Assembly (NCBI GenBank): GCA_945919075.1
Contig: CAMEIX010000003.1
Location: 1 to 64,000 of the forward strand
Length of the DNA stretch: 64,000 nt
From: an uncultured Lachnospiraceae bacterium
GTDB lineage: Bacteria > Bacillota > Clostridia > Lachnospirales > Lachnospiraceae
Direction of reading: 5' to 3'
The position numbers and the translations under genes are program-made. A model generated the notes under the pieces. It saw nothing but the letters and a program-made list of their open reading frames with translations, did no database searches and was not told the origin of the DNA. Below, piece after piece: positions 7,895 to 16,660 of the stretch; the stretch's first letter is position 1, and each line of letters begins with the position of its first letter.

Positions 7895-7976
7895 AACTTG
7901 TTCCGATTTTCGAAGAAAATCGAGAACAGCAACCGATAGGTTGCGTCAACTTGTTCCGACCCGAAGGGTCGAGAAC
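7895..7976 (-). repeat. Intergenic hairpin repeat, copy 2 (pyrC-pyrK)
   Basis: A fuller copy of the 3057-3124 element, filling the pyrC-pyrK gap. There are three hairpins: CGATTTTC (7904-7911)/GAAAATCG (7915-7922); GCAACC (7929-7934)/GGTTGC (7939-7944); and CGACCC (7957-7962)/GGGTCG (7966-7971). The first and third have the same GAA loop and GTTC/GAAC outer arms but different stem bases. The string AACTTGTTCCGA occurs twice. On the mRNA the element runs from the pyrC stop to the pyrK ribosome site. Confidence 0.8.
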
Positions 7977-9254
7977 CTACGCCCTGTACACAATTTTGCC
8001 TGCGCAGATGGTATATTTGACCTTTCCTTTTAATTCCCAGCCGGTAAAGGGGCTGTTGGCGGACTTGGAAGCATATTCTCCCACCTTCCAGGTCGCATTC
8101 CTGTCAAATAAAACCAGGTCTGCGGGGCCGTCTTCCGCCAGATAGCCGGCATCCAGATGATACATACGGGCCGGATTCACGGTCATCTTTTCAAGAAGTG
8201 ACATAAGTGTCATTTCATTCTTTTCCACCAGTTCCGTGATTCCCAGGGAAAGCGCTGTTTCTAATCCGATAATCCCACTGGGGGCCTCGGTAATGGGCTT
8301 TTCTTTTTCTTCTTTACTGTGGGGAGCATGATCCGTCGCAATCAGGTCAATGGTTCCGTCTTTCAGGCCTTCTATCACTGCCTGCCGGTCTGCTTCCTCC
8401 CGGAGCGGAGGATTCATTTTTGCCAGAGTACCGTACTGAATGCAGGCTTCTTCGGTCAGGGTAAAATGATGGGGTGTGGCCTCTGCGTGAATATTATCCC
8501 CACGTTTTTTTGCCTGACGCACCAGTTCCACCGCTTCCTTAGTGCTGATATGCTGAATATCGATGCAGGCACCGGTTTGCAGGGCAATTTCCAGATCCCG
8601 TTTTACCAGATCTATTTCCGCTTCTCTTTTAGAACCACCGATTCCAAAGTGGGCTGCCGCCTTGCCCGCATGGACACCGTTATTATCTATAAAAGCCGGA
8701 TTTTCCTCATGAAAACTGATGGGTACACCCAGGCTTTCTGCATTTTCCATAGCTCTCCTTACCAACTCTTCATCCAGAATGGGGACTCCGTCATCGGTAA
8801 AGCCTACGGCTCCTTTTTGAAGCAGGGACTCCATATCCACTAAGGTCTGACCTTTCATGCCCACCGTGACGGTAGCGCAGGTCTCCACGTGAATACCGGT
8901 TTCTTTCCCCTTCTGCAAAACATAGGTCAGGGTTTCTGCATTATCCACCGCGGGTTTCGTATTTGCCATCAGTACAACCGTGGTATATCCTCCCCTTGCT
9001 GCAGCCTTTGCCCCGCTCAAAATATCCTCTTTATGGGTAAATCCCGGATCCCTGAAATGCGAGTGGACATCCACCAGTCCGGGAGCTGCAACAAGCCCTG
9101 CCGCATCCAAGATTTCCACATTATCCTCTTCCCGTACCGCCTCTTTCAGATTAGGGGCAATTCTTACAATCCGGTCTTCGTCTATTAAAATATCACAGAT
9201 GCCCTCCTGCTTTGTGGCAGGATTCATCAGATATGCATTCGTCAGTAAAAGCAT
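7977..9254 (-). CDS. pyrC: Dihydroorotase
   Basis: Cyclises carbamoyl-aspartate to dihydroorotate, the third step of pyrimidine synthesis. The 425-residue length fits the class I (PyrC-type amidohydrolase) enzymes. Metal ligands are recognisable: DVHSHFRDPGFTHKEDI (HxH plus substrate Arg, about residues 62-78), the histidines in the QHIST segment (about 237) and the catalytic aspartate in IATDHAPHS (about 310). AGGAGG precedes the ATG at 9254. It is the first gene of pyrC-pyrK-pyrD, with an extended -10 promoter about 45 bp upstream. Confidence 0.96.
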   Translation of the reverse strand: MLLLTNAYLMNPATKQEGICDILIDEDRIVRIAPNLKEAVREEDNVEILDAAGLVAAPGLVDVHSHFRDPGFTHKEDILSGAKAAARGGYTTVVLMANTKPAVDNAETLTYVLQKGKETGIHVETCATVTVGMKGQTLVDMESLLQKGAVGFTDDGVPILDEELVRRAMENAESLGVPISFHEENPAFIDNNGVHAGKAAAHFGIGGSKREAEIDLVKRDLEIALQTGACIDIQHISTKEAVELVRQAKKRGDNIHAEATPHHFTLTEEACIQYGTLAKMNPPLREEADRQAVIEGLKDGTIDLIATDHAPHSKEEKEKPITEAPSGIIGLETALSLGITELVEKNEMTLMSLLEKMTVNPARMYHLDAGYLAEDGPADLVLFDRNATWKVGEYASKSANSPFTGWELKGKVKYTICAGKIVYRA

Positions 9255-9295
9255 GGAAAACCTCCTTCGTTTCTGAAATTTCCTCGCTAACGCTC

Positions 9296-9324
9296 ATTAT
9301 AGCACACATCCCGATAATTGCCTA
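9296..9324 (-). promoter_or_regulatory. pyr operon promoter (extended -10)
   Basis: On the minus strand, TGCTATAAT provides a perfect extended -10 (TATAAT at 9296-9301). A weak -35 (TAGGCA, 9319-9324) lies 17 bp upstream. The leader to pyrC is about 40 nt and shows no obvious attenuator. Confidence 0.6.
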
Positions 9325-9399
9325 CTAAGAGTTTGCCTTTCTTTCATACTTTTAGGCCATCTCTCATAAAATAGAATAATCAAATTTTATGGAGTAATA

Positions 9400-9825
9400 A
9401 TGAATTCTATCCGCAGAAAAATGAAAAACTTCCTACTTCTGTCTATTTGTACACTTTGCTTTTTCCTGACAGGCTGTACCGTAAATGCCGATGAGGATCC
9501 CAAATTACGGGATCTTGATTTTACGGTACTTTCCGAGGAAATGATTCCTACAGAACTAAAGGAAATGATTGCGCTGAAACAGAAAGAGGCCTTTGCCTTC
9601 TCCTACAGTGACGGAGAAAATCTGTATTTATGCATCGGATATGGGGAGCAGAAAACCGGCGGCTACAGCATTGCCGTCAACGATCTTTATCTTACAGATA
9701 ATAATATTGTAGTAAATACCAGCCTGCTTGGACCTACCGGTGACGAAGTCACGAGTGGTTCTCCCTCCTATCCCTACATAGTGCTAAAGACAGAGAATCT
9801 GGATAAAGAAGTGATTTTTGAGTAA
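9400..9825 (+). CDS. PrcB-family lipoprotein
   Basis: A 141-residue exported lipoprotein. A basic N-terminus and hydrophobic helix lead to the lipobox LTGC (cysteine at about residue 26), predicting lipid anchoring outside the membrane. The C-terminal half (about 85-135) matches the PrcB C-terminal domain pattern: GGYSIAVNDLYL, a central strand with VVNTSLLGP, and SPSYPYIVLKTE. PrcB-type domains are small beta folds first described in a spirochaete protease complex, and in Firmicutes they occur in many lipoproteins of unknown role. It stands alone between the pyr operon and plsC. GGAG precedes the ATG. Confidence 0.75.
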   Translation: MNSIRRKMKNFLLLSICTLCFFLTGCTVNADEDPKLRDLDFTVLSEEMIPTELKEMIALKQKEAFAFSYSDGENLYLCIGYGEQKTGGYSIAVNDLYLTDNNIVVNTSLLGPTGDEVTSGSPSYPYIVLKTENLDKEVIFE

Positions 9826-9874
9826 CGTTCCGGTAATGAAGGGGTAAATTAATTGTTATCTTGCCCGACCCCTG

Positions 9875-9903
9875 TTGGCGTTTTCCTGAAACTGTGGTAT
9901 AAT
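9875..9903 (+). promoter_or_regulatory. plsC promoter
   Basis: TTGGCG (9875-9880) and TATAAT (9898-9903) are separated by 17 bp, about 30 bp before the plsC start. This is a good sigma-A promoter. Confidence 0.65.
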
Positions 9904-9931
9904 ATGCCATATCATTGTTTAGGAGAACGCC

Positions 9932-10693
9932 ATGATTCGTTTTATCGTAGTAATACTTTTTGTAGTTTTATTTTTAGTGCTCTCCATTCCCATTATGATT
10001 GTGGAATGGATTATCGGCAAATTTAACATGGATGTCAAAAGTAAAAGTTCTTTGGCAATCGTAAACTGGGCATTTCGCGTGGTACGGGTTTTAAGCGGCA
10101 CCAAGGTTATTATAAAAGGGCTTGAAAATGTTCCCAACGATACCGCCGTGTTGTATGTAGGAAACCATCGCAGTTTTTATGACATCATCTTAACTTACCC
10201 GAAAGTTCCCCGTCCCACAGGTTACATTGCTAAAAGAGAAATGTTAAAGGTTCCTCTTTTATCCGTCTGGATGAAATACCTGCACTGCCTTTTTTTGGAC
10301 CGTGAGAACGTAAAAGAGGGACTCAAGACCATTCTGGAAGCGGTTGAAAAAGCAAAATCCGGTATTTCCATCTGCATCTTCCCTGAAGGTACCCGCAACA
10401 AAACCGCCGATACCTTTCTTCCTTTTCATGAAGGCAGCTTTAAAATTGCAGAAAAAGCCGGAGTTCCCATTGTACCCATGACAATTGTAAACTCCGCCGC
10501 CATTTTTGAAGACCATCTTCCCAAGATTAAAAAAGCGACCGTAATCATTGAATACGGTACGCCCATCGATGTAAAGCAGCTCTCCAGAGAGGAACGAAAA
10601 ATCATTGGAAATACGGTTAAATCGGTTATCGAAGAGACCTATTTTAGAAATAAAGCAGAATATTTTCCCGAAGAAGCTAAAGGCAGAGAATAG
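9932..10693 (+). CDS. plsC: 1-acyl-sn-glycerol-3-phosphate acyltransferase
   Basis: Adds the second acyl chain to lysophosphatidic acid to make phosphatidic acid at the inner membrane face. The 253-residue protein starts with a membrane helix (VVILFVVLFLVLSIPIMIVE). The acyltransferase motifs are intact: NHRSFYDI (HX4D, about residue 79), a central basic region, FPEGTRNKT (about 150) and VPIVPMTIVN. TTTAGGAG lies eight bases before the ATG. The gene behind it on the same strand encodes a membrane protein of unknown function 23 bp downstream, so they may be cotranscribed. Confidence 0.93.
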   Translation: MIRFIVVILFVVLFLVLSIPIMIVEWIIGKFNMDVKSKSSLAIVNWAFRVVRVLSGTKVIIKGLENVPNDTAVLYVGNHRSFYDIILTYPKVPRPTGYIAKREMLKVPLLSVWMKYLHCLFLDRENVKEGLKTILEAVEKAKSGISICIFPEGTRNKTADTFLPFHEGSFKIAEKAGVPIVPMTIVNSAAIFEDHLPKIKKATVIIEYGTPIDVKQLSREERKIIGNTVKSVIEETYFRNKAEYFPEEAKGRE

Positions 10694-10716
10694 CATGTTA
10701 CCATGAGGACAATTCC

Positions 10717-11397
10717 ATGACCAAAGAAACCCTTCTTTACGAAATTGACAAAAAAAGACACACGCTGGAATTTGAGTTAAAAACCTGTGAATTCCACCGT
10801 GCCGCCATTGAAAAAAGAATTAAGGAAGTGCAGGTTGGAATCTTTTATTATGCAGGCATCCTCTTAGGGGTGCCTGCACTTATTTCCTTTGCCGAGTATC
10901 TGTTCACCATGATTCCCATTTTAGCCCGCTTAAGAGCCCTGTTCGGCCTGGCACAGATTCTCTTTGCCTTCACGATTCCTGTCTGGGTATTCCAAATTAT
11001 TAAATGCCTTCTTCTCCACATGCAGAATAGGGAAAATCAGGATGTTCTGATAACCCCGCCACCGGTACGGCATCCCGTTTACCAAAGGAAACGACCGCCT
11101 GAACCAAGTATGCGCTCGGAATATGAAAGAGTTTCCTTCGAATGCCAGCGATACCTGTATTTTCTGGACCAGATTGAAATTGTGAGCAGCCGGGCAGAAC
11201 TTGCCTGTACGGAAGAAGAGTACGATGAACTTTTCCGGAAACTGGATGATTTTCCTCTTTATGAAGAAATAACCCCGGCTCCGTCTTTTCCCAAGAACCG
11301 GACCGGGGGTGTTATAATATTTGTTGCCGTTTTCATCAGTATTATTTTTGTGCTGACCATGTTAGTCGTTCTGGACCCTTTCGGAACCATGCGCTGA
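10717..11397 (+). CDS. Membrane protein with coiled N-terminus, unknown
   Basis: A 226-residue protein. Residues 1-42 are a charged, heptad-like helix, followed by two hydrophobic segments at about 43-65 (GIFYYAGILLGVPALISFAE) and 75-100. A cytoplasmic or external region of about 95 residues is rich in proline and charged residues, and a last hydrophobic helix lies at about 199-219 (GGVIIFVAVFISIIFVLTML). Three membrane spans are therefore likely. No catalytic motif is visible and I do not recognise the family. It follows plsC closely on the same strand. Confidence 0.6.
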   Translation: MTKETLLYEIDKKRHTLEFELKTCEFHRAAIEKRIKEVQVGIFYYAGILLGVPALISFAEYLFTMIPILARLRALFGLAQILFAFTIPVWVFQIIKCLLLHMQNRENQDVLITPPPVRHPVYQRKRPPEPSMRSEYERVSFECQRYLYFLDQIEIVSSRAELACTEEEYDELFRKLDDFPLYEEITPAPSFPKNRTGGVIIFVAVFISIIFVLTMLVVLDPFGTMR

Positions 11398-11428
11398 ACA
11401 CTCCTATAATCCGGGCAGGAACAATGAA

Positions 11429-11638
11429 TCATTGAATATCTGTAACCTGATATCCCTGAGCGGCAACAGCCTGAATAAGAACATCATCCGATATACTTTT
11501 CTCAAGCGTTACAACAGCGGTTCCCGTCTTGTGACTTACGGAAGCCTCCGTTACCCCATCTATTTCCTCGAGTGCTTTTTTTGTATGCATTTCGCAATGT
11601 CCGCACATCATACCTTCGATTTTCAATGTTTTTTCCAT
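11429..11638 (-). CDS. copZ: CopZ-like copper chaperone from an internal start in copA
   Basis: The last 69 codons of copA form exactly one CopZ-sized heavy-metal domain (MxCxxC as MMCGHC). They begin with an ATG at 11638 that has AAGGAG nine bases before it, as good a ribosome site as most genes here. The frame is the same as copA with no intervening stop. Either copA and copZ were fused by loss of a stop, or both a long pump and a free chaperone are made from one mRNA. I infer the second is likely but cannot show it from sequence. Confidence 0.55.
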   Translation of the reverse strand: MEKTLKIEGMMCGHCEMHTKKALEEIDGVTEASVSHKTGTAVVTLEKSISDDVLIQAVAAQGYQVTDIQ

Positions 11639-13957
11639 ACTATTTGTCTCCTTTTCGATTGTATTTTTCCATTTAGTCTTTCCTTTATGATCCCGTTTGG
11701 AATCATGTATCTTAAAGAAATTTAGACGTAATGCATTGGTCACTACGCTAAAACTGGATAAACTCATTGCGGCGGCAGCAAACGTTGGATTAAGCTGCCA
11801 TCCCAGTACACTTATAAATAATCCTGCTGCCAAAGGAATGCCGATTATGTTGTAAATGAATGCCCAAAACAGGTTTTCGTGAATATTGTGTAGCGTTGCA
11901 CGGCTTAGCCGGATGGCTGCAGAGACATCGGACAGACTGCTTTTCATCAACACCACATCTGCTGCATCAATCGCAACATCTGCCCCCGCACCAATGGCAA
12001 CTCCGATATCGGCACTTGTCAGTGCCGGAGCGTCATTGATGCCATCCCCAACCATGATAACCTTTCCTTCTTGCTGCAATCTGCGGATCACGCTTTCCTT
12101 ACCATCAGGAAGTACTCCGGCAATTACTTCATCCACGCCCACCTTTGTTCCGATGGCTTTGGCTGTGCGTTCGTTATCACCGGTCAGCATCACCACATGG
12201 ATACCCATATTCCGCATTTCTTTAATTGCCTGAGGGCTGTCCTCCTTAATGGTGTCCGCTACAGCAATAATACCGCAAAGTTCACTGTCACGCGCAAAAA
12301 ATAACGGTGTTTTTCCTTCCTCCGCGAGATGATCGGTCTTTACTTTTATTTCATCAGACACCTGCATTTGTCCGCTGATAAATTGATAACTGCCTCCGTA
12401 CAAAACCTTGCCATCGAGGGATGCCGTTATCCCGTTTCCGGGTAATATCCTAAACTGTTCGACCTCATCTGCCGCCAGTCCGTCAAGCTCAGCTCTTTGA
12501 TTGATTGCATATGCCAGAGGATGCTCGCTTTTTTTCTCCAACGCATAGGCAATTGACAAGAGTTCCTTTTCATTCTTAACATTAATCGGAATAATATCCG
12601 TAACCTCCGGTTCTCCACGGGTAATCGTTCCTGTTTTGTCAAGTGCCACGATTTGTGTCTTTCCCGTCTCTTCCAAAGATACCGCTGTCTTAAAGAGAAT
12701 ACCGTGTTTTGCTCCCATTCCATTGCCCACCATGATGGCAACAGGTGTAGCAAGACCAAGCGCGCAAGGGCAGCTAATTACCAATACCGATATCCCTCGT
12801 GCCAGAGCGAATCCTGCTGTCTGGCCGACGAGAAGCCATGCAAGAACGGTTATCACCGCAATGACCATAACGGCAGGTACAAATACCCCTGACACCTTGT
12901 CCGCCACCTTAGCAATCGGTGCTTTTGTCGCAGCCGCATCGCTGACCATTTGAATGATTTGCGAGAGTGTAGTGTCTTCTCCCACTCTCGTCGCTTCACA
13001 GCGTATATAACCCGATTGGTTCAGTGTTCCTGCACAAACTGCACTCCCGACCGCCTTATCTACAGGAATACTTTCCCCCGTCAGAGTGGATTCATCTACA
13101 GCACTGTTTCCGTCCAAAACAGTTCCGTCCACAGGAATATTTTCACCGGGACGCACTACAAAGATATCTCCCTTTGCCACCTGCTCGATTGGCACAGTTA
13201 TCTCGGCACCATCCTGCAGAAGTGTGGCAGTCTTTGGAGATAACTTCATCAGTCCCTTTAGTGCGTCCGTAGTTTTTCCCTTTGAACGTGCCTCAAGCAT
13301 TTTTCCTAATGTTATCAGTGCAAGAATCGTGGCAGCAGATTCAAAATAAAACTCATGCATATACGACATCACTGCATCTACGTTACCCTTAACCTGGGCA
13401 TCCGTCATAGCAAACAGGGCAAATGTGCTGTAGACAAAGGCTGCCATAGAGCCTAATGCAACCAATGCATCCATATTCGGAGCACGATGCCACAGGCTTT
13501 TAAAGCCGTTTGTAAAGAATTTCTGATTGATCACCATAATGATAACCGTTAACAACAGCTGCAAAATCCCCATTGCCACATGATTGTCATTAAAGAACGG
13601 CGGCATCGGCCACCCCCACATCATATGCCCCATGGAAACATACATCAGTACAATCCAAAAGCCCAGAGAGGCAATCAGCCGTTTTTTTAGCACAGGAGTT
13701 TCTCTATCCTTCAGCGCTTCCTCATCGGAGGATAAACGCATAGTTTGGTCTTTATTTCCTTTTTTCAGAGCAGCGTCATATCCTGCTTCACGAACCGCTG
13801 CTATAATTTCCTCGGCGGATGCTGTTCCTTCCACACCCATGGAATTAGTCAACAGGCTTACCGAACAGGAAGTGACTCCTTTCACACCTGTTACCGCTTT
13901 TTCCACCCGGGAAGTACATGCGGCACAGCTCATACCGGTTACTGTATATTGCTGCAT
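11429..13957 (-). CDS. copA: Copper-exporting P1B-type ATPase with an extra C-terminal CopZ domain
   Basis: An 842-residue copper pump. Motifs in order: N-terminal heavy-metal domain with [10 protein letters not shown] (residues about 8-17); membrane helices; the actuator TGES; the transmembrane metal site ISCPCALG (about 393-400); the phosphorylation site [12 protein letters not shown] (about 437); the HP motif SEHPLAYA; and the hinge [12 protein letters not shown]. Unusually, a second heavy-metal domain follows the last membrane helices at residues 774-842 ([13 protein letters not shown]). That domain has its own Met and ribosome site (see the copZ entry). Most CopA proteins carry such domains only at the N-terminus. 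The gene is solitary, and a MerR-like promoter with a 19-bp spacer lies upstream. Export of Cu(I) across the membrane is the expected role. Confidence 0.94.
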   Translation of the reverse strand: MQQYTVTGMSCAACTSRVEKAVTGVKGVTSCSVSLLTNSMGVEGTASAEEIIAAVREAGYDAALKKGNKDQTMRLSSDEEALKDRETPVLKKRLIASLGFWIVLMYVSMGHMMWGWPMPPFFNDNHVAMGILQLLLTVIIMVINQKFFTNGFKSLWHRAPNMDALVALGSMAAFVYSTFALFAMTDAQVKGNVDAVMSYMHEFYFESAATILALITLGKMLEARSKGKTTDALKGLMKLSPKTATLLQDGAEITVPIEQVAKGDIFVVRPGENIPVDGTVLDGNSAVDESTLTGESIPVDKAVGSAVCAGTLNQSGYIRCEATRVGEDTTLSQIIQMVSDAAATKAPIAKVADKVSGVFVPAVMVIAVITVLAWLLVGQTAGFALARGISVLVISCPCALGLATPVAIMVGNGMGAKHGILFKTAVSLEETGKTQIVALDKTGTITRGEPEVTDIIPINVKNEKELLSIAYALEKKSEHPLAYAINQRAELDGLAADEVEQFRILPGNGITASLDGKVLYGGSYQFISGQMQVSDEIKVKTDHLAEEGKTPLFFARDSELCGIIAVADTIKEDSPQAIKEMRNMGIHVVMLTGDNERTAKAIGTKVGVDEVIAGVLPDGKESVIRRLQQEGKVIMVGDGINDAPALTSADIGVAIGAGADVAIDAADVVLMKSSLSDVSAAIRLSRATLHNIHENLFWAFIYNIIGIPLAAGLFISVLGWQLNPTFAAAAMSLSSFSVVTNALRLNFFKIHDSKRDHKGKTKWKNTIEKETNSMEKTLKIEGMMCGHCEMHTKKALEEIDGVTEASVSHKTGTAVVTLEKSISDDVLIQAVAAQGYQVTDIQ

Positions 13958-14006
13958 AATTGGTTTGTTACACCTCCTTTTATTAGGATCCTGTTTCCTC
14001 CTATTA

Positions 14007-14037
14007 AGTATACCCCTGAATGGTAGTCATCAACCAA
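14007..14037 (-). promoter_or_regulatory. copA promoter with 19-bp spacer and internal dyad
   Basis: On the minus strand, TTGGTT (14032-14037) and TATACT (14007-14012) are separated by 19 bp. That is the over-long spacing typical of promoters activated by MerR/CueR-type regulators. A dyad TACC-N7-GGTA (14011-14025) overlaps the spacer. A CsoR-type operator is an alternative, since TACCCC/GGGGTA strings flank the region. Neither regulator gene is in the window. Confidence 0.4.
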
Positions 14038-14052
14038 AAAGGGGTACACATC

Positions 14053-15465
14053 CTACATCTTTTTCAGTTCCTCCACTACCTTCGCAAAGCCCATCCCGTG
14101 GGATGCTTTCACAAGAACGGTATCTCCGGGTCTGAGAATATTTTTAAAATCGGCTAAAAGACTTTCCCTGTCCTTAAAATAGTAAATCTGCGGCTTCCAT
14201 CCGCCATTGTCCGACTGAATTACCGCTCCCGCAGCACGGGCACCCTCATACATATTCTTTGCATTTTCGCCGGTAAGGCAGATGACATCTACCTTCTTTT
14301 GTACGGCATAACTTCCTACGGAAGCATGAAGTATATCGGAATCTTCTCCCAGTTCAAACATATCGCCGAGAAGTGCCACGGTTCTGCCTTCCGCATTTTT
14401 CAGAAGATCGATTGCGGCTTTCATGGAAACCGGATTGGCATTGTAGCAATCGTCAATAATCAGTTTATCCGTTGTGGAAATCAGGTTACTTCTTCCATCC
14501 ACCGGTTTTACCTTTTCAATACCGGCTCTGATCTGCTCCTTATCCAGTCCCAGAATTTGACCCACCAGGGCTGCCGCGCAAGCATTTTTTACCATATGAA
14601 GCCCCGGTAAATGAATGGTAATCGGGAAACTCTCATCCCCCATATGTAAGATGGCCTCACTTCCCAAAAGCCCTCTATTTACAACCTCCGTCACATCCGA
14701 AAGGCCAAAGAAATGTACCGGCTTTCCGTTCACCTCTTTAATCTCCGCAAGCAGATCGTCGTCCCGGTTTAAGCACACCGTTCCGCCGTTTTTCAGATAA
14801 TCGAACATCTCCGTTTTTGCTTTTCTGACCCCCTGCCTGTCGTGAAGATTTTCCAAATGGCACTGTCCGATATTGGTAATGACACAAATGTCAGGTTTTG
14901 CCATGGCACCCAGACGGCTCATTTCACCAAAATCGCTGATTCCCATTTCCACCACTGCTGCCTCATGCTCCCCACGGATTCGAAGGAGCGTAATGGGGAG
15001 TCCGATTTCATTGTTGAAATTGCCCTCTGTTTTCAATACACTGTATTTTTCGGAAAGTACGGTGGCAATAAACTCCTTGGTACTGGTCTTACCCACGCTG
15101 CCGGTAATGCCCACGATAGGGATTTCCAACTGATCCCGGTAAAAGGTAGCCACCTTTTTCAGTGCATCGTAACTGTCTTCCACTATGATATAGGGCCCCC
15201 AGTTACCAGTGGGAATGCCGTGTTCCTTTTCCACCTCATCAGGGGTTTTGGTGCAGACAATGAGTGCAGCTCCCTTTTCTAAAACCTGACCGATAAATTT
15301 GTGGCCGTCCACCTTTTCCCCTTTGGCTGCAAAGAAGAGCCCTCCCGGCTCAATTTTGCGGGAATCCACCACCGCACACGTAATTTCTGTGTTCTCTTTT
15401 CCTTCTGCATTGTTAAGGGGTGCCCCGATGGCATCCGCAATATTTTTCAGTGTCAGATTTTTCAT
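14053..15465 (-). CDS. murF: UDP-MurNAc-tripeptide:D-Ala-D-Ala ligase
   Basis: Adds the D-Ala-D-Ala dipeptide to UDP-MurNAc-tripeptide, the last cytoplasmic step of the peptidoglycan stem. The 470-residue protein has the three Mur ligase domains: an N-terminal substrate-binding region with VDSRKIEPGGLFFA, the ATP loop GITGSVGKTSTKEF (about 110-123), the carbamylated-lysine/metal region NFNNEIGLPITLL, and the C-terminal domain with DDCYNANPVSMKAA and LGDMFELG. It follows ddl on the minus strand with a 58-bp gap containing a small AT-rich hairpin. The two genes make and use the same dipeptide, so cotranscription makes sense. Confidence 0.96.
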   Translation of the reverse strand: MKNLTLKNIADAIGAPLNNAEGKENTEITCAVVDSRKIEPGGLFFAAKGEKVDGHKFIGQVLEKGAALIVCTKTPDEVEKEHGIPTGNWGPYIIVEDSYDALKKVATFYRDQLEIPIVGITGSVGKTSTKEFIATVLSEKYSVLKTEGNFNNEIGLPITLLRIRGEHEAAVVEMGISDFGEMSRLGAMAKPDICVITNIGQCHLENLHDRQGVRKAKTEMFDYLKNGGTVCLNRDDDLLAEIKEVNGKPVHFFGLSDVTEVVNRGLLGSEAILHMGDESFPITIHLPGLHMVKNACAAALVGQILGLDKEQIRAGIEKVKPVDGRSNLISTTDKLIIDDCYNANPVSMKAAIDLLKNAEGRTVALLGDMFELGEDSDILHASVGSYAVQKKVDVICLTGENAKNMYEGARAAGAVIQSDNGGWKPQIYYFKDRESLLADFKNILRPGDTVLVKASHGMGFAKVVEELKKM

Positions 15466-15523
15466 AGAAACCTCATTCTTGTTATTCTTTCTTTTCCGGA
15501 TTTTTACTGAAATCCGTCTGCCT

Positions 15524-16549
15524 TTATTTTCTCAGTGATATTTCAATCAGTTTTTCGCAAAGGGCTTCATAACTGATTCCCACCGCTGCTGCCTCCTGGG
15601 GAAGCAGGGAAGTAGGTGTCATACCGGGAAGGGTATTGGCCTCCAGACAGTATACGGAACCATCCTTTCCCATCATAAAGTCCATGCGGGCATAATTTTT
15701 AAGCCTGAGTGCCTTAAATGCCATTTCCGCGTAATTTTGCATTTCCTTCGTCTTATCCTCGGAAAGCACTGCCGGACAGGTTTCCACCGTACTTCCTGCC
15801 TGATATTTATTCTTATAATCATAAAATCCCTGAAGGGGTGCGATTTCGATAATGGGAAGCGCCTTTCCATCCAGCACACCCACGGAAAATTCACGGCCTT
15901 CTATGTACTGCTCAATAATGGCCTCGTTATCGTATTTATATGCCTCCTTCTTGGCGCTCTCATATTCATCAGGCTTTCGTGCAATGCTCACTCCCACACT
16001 GGAACCGCCGCAGCTTGCCTTCACAATGCAGGGGAAGGGAACCGTATGAGGATCTTCCTCATCCTTTTTTAAACGGATACCCTGGGGGCATGGAATCCCA
16101 TACTGCCTGAAAATATCCTTTGTCAGGCCTTTGTCCATGCTCAGTGCGCTGCTCACATAATCAGTACCGGTATAGGTAATCCCCATCAAATCAAAGCATG
16201 CCTGAATCTTACCGTTTTCCCCGTTTTCGCCATGGAGTGCCATGAACACCACATCCGCACTCTGGCAAAGTCTGATGACATTGGGACCGAAGAAATTCTT
16301 CTCCCAGCCGGGACGCAGGCTCTTAACCTTTTCGATATCGGGATTGGTTTCTTTGATACCGGTCACCTGTGCTTCCCAGTCAATTTCTTTATCAAATATA
16401 TGATCAATATCCCCTTCATAACCTAAAAAAACGTCCAGCAGAATCGCTTTATGTCCATTTCTTTTTACAGCACCATAAATCATCTTACCGGAAATTAAAG
16501 ATACATCTCTTTCTGTGCTGATTCCACCGGCTAAAACTACAATATTCAT
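15524..16549 (-). CDS. ddl: D-alanine--D-alanine ligase
   Basis: Joins two D-alanines with ATP to give the dipeptide used by MurF. The 341-residue ATP-grasp protein has the N-terminal LAGGISTERDVSLISG, LHGENGENGKIQ (about 112-123), the ATP-binding PCIVKASCGGSSVGV, and C-terminal substrate residues in CLEANTLPGMTPTSLLPQ. Compared with typical Ddl enzymes the family LSG/HG pattern is intact, and I see no vancomycin-resistance style D-Ala-D-Lac replacement, though that call needs alignment. TAGGAGG lies before the ATG at 16549. Confidence 0.95.
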   Translation of the reverse strand: MNIVVLAGGISTERDVSLISGKMIYGAVKRNGHKAILLDVFLGYEGDIDHIFDKEIDWEAQVTGIKETNPDIEKVKSLRPGWEKNFFGPNVIRLCQSADVVFMALHGENGENGKIQACFDLMGITYTGTDYVSSALSMDKGLTKDIFRQYGIPCPQGIRLKKDEEDPHTVPFPCIVKASCGGSSVGVSIARKPDEYESAKKEAYKYDNEAIIEQYIEGREFSVGVLDGKALPIIEIAPLQGFYDYKNKYQAGSTVETCPAVLSEDKTKEMQNYAEMAFKALRLKNYARMDFMMGKDGSVYCLEANTLPGMTPTSLLPQEAAAVGISYEALCEKLIEISLRK

Positions 16550-16628
16550 AATTGCCTCCTATCATAAACGTGAATTATCACGTACCTGTTCTCATTATAT
16601 TCGCCTTTCATTGTATCATGAAAAAAAA

Positions 16629-16660
16629 GCATGGTAAACCCTCCATGCCTTTTTTAATCT
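16629..16660 (-). terminator. Terminator after the amidohydrolase gene
   Basis: GCATGG (16629-16634) pairs with CCATGC (16643-16648). On the minus strand it is followed by a run of eight Ts (16621-16628), and A/T runs on both sides make it usable in both directions. It separates the amidohydrolase gene from ddl. Confidence 0.8.
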
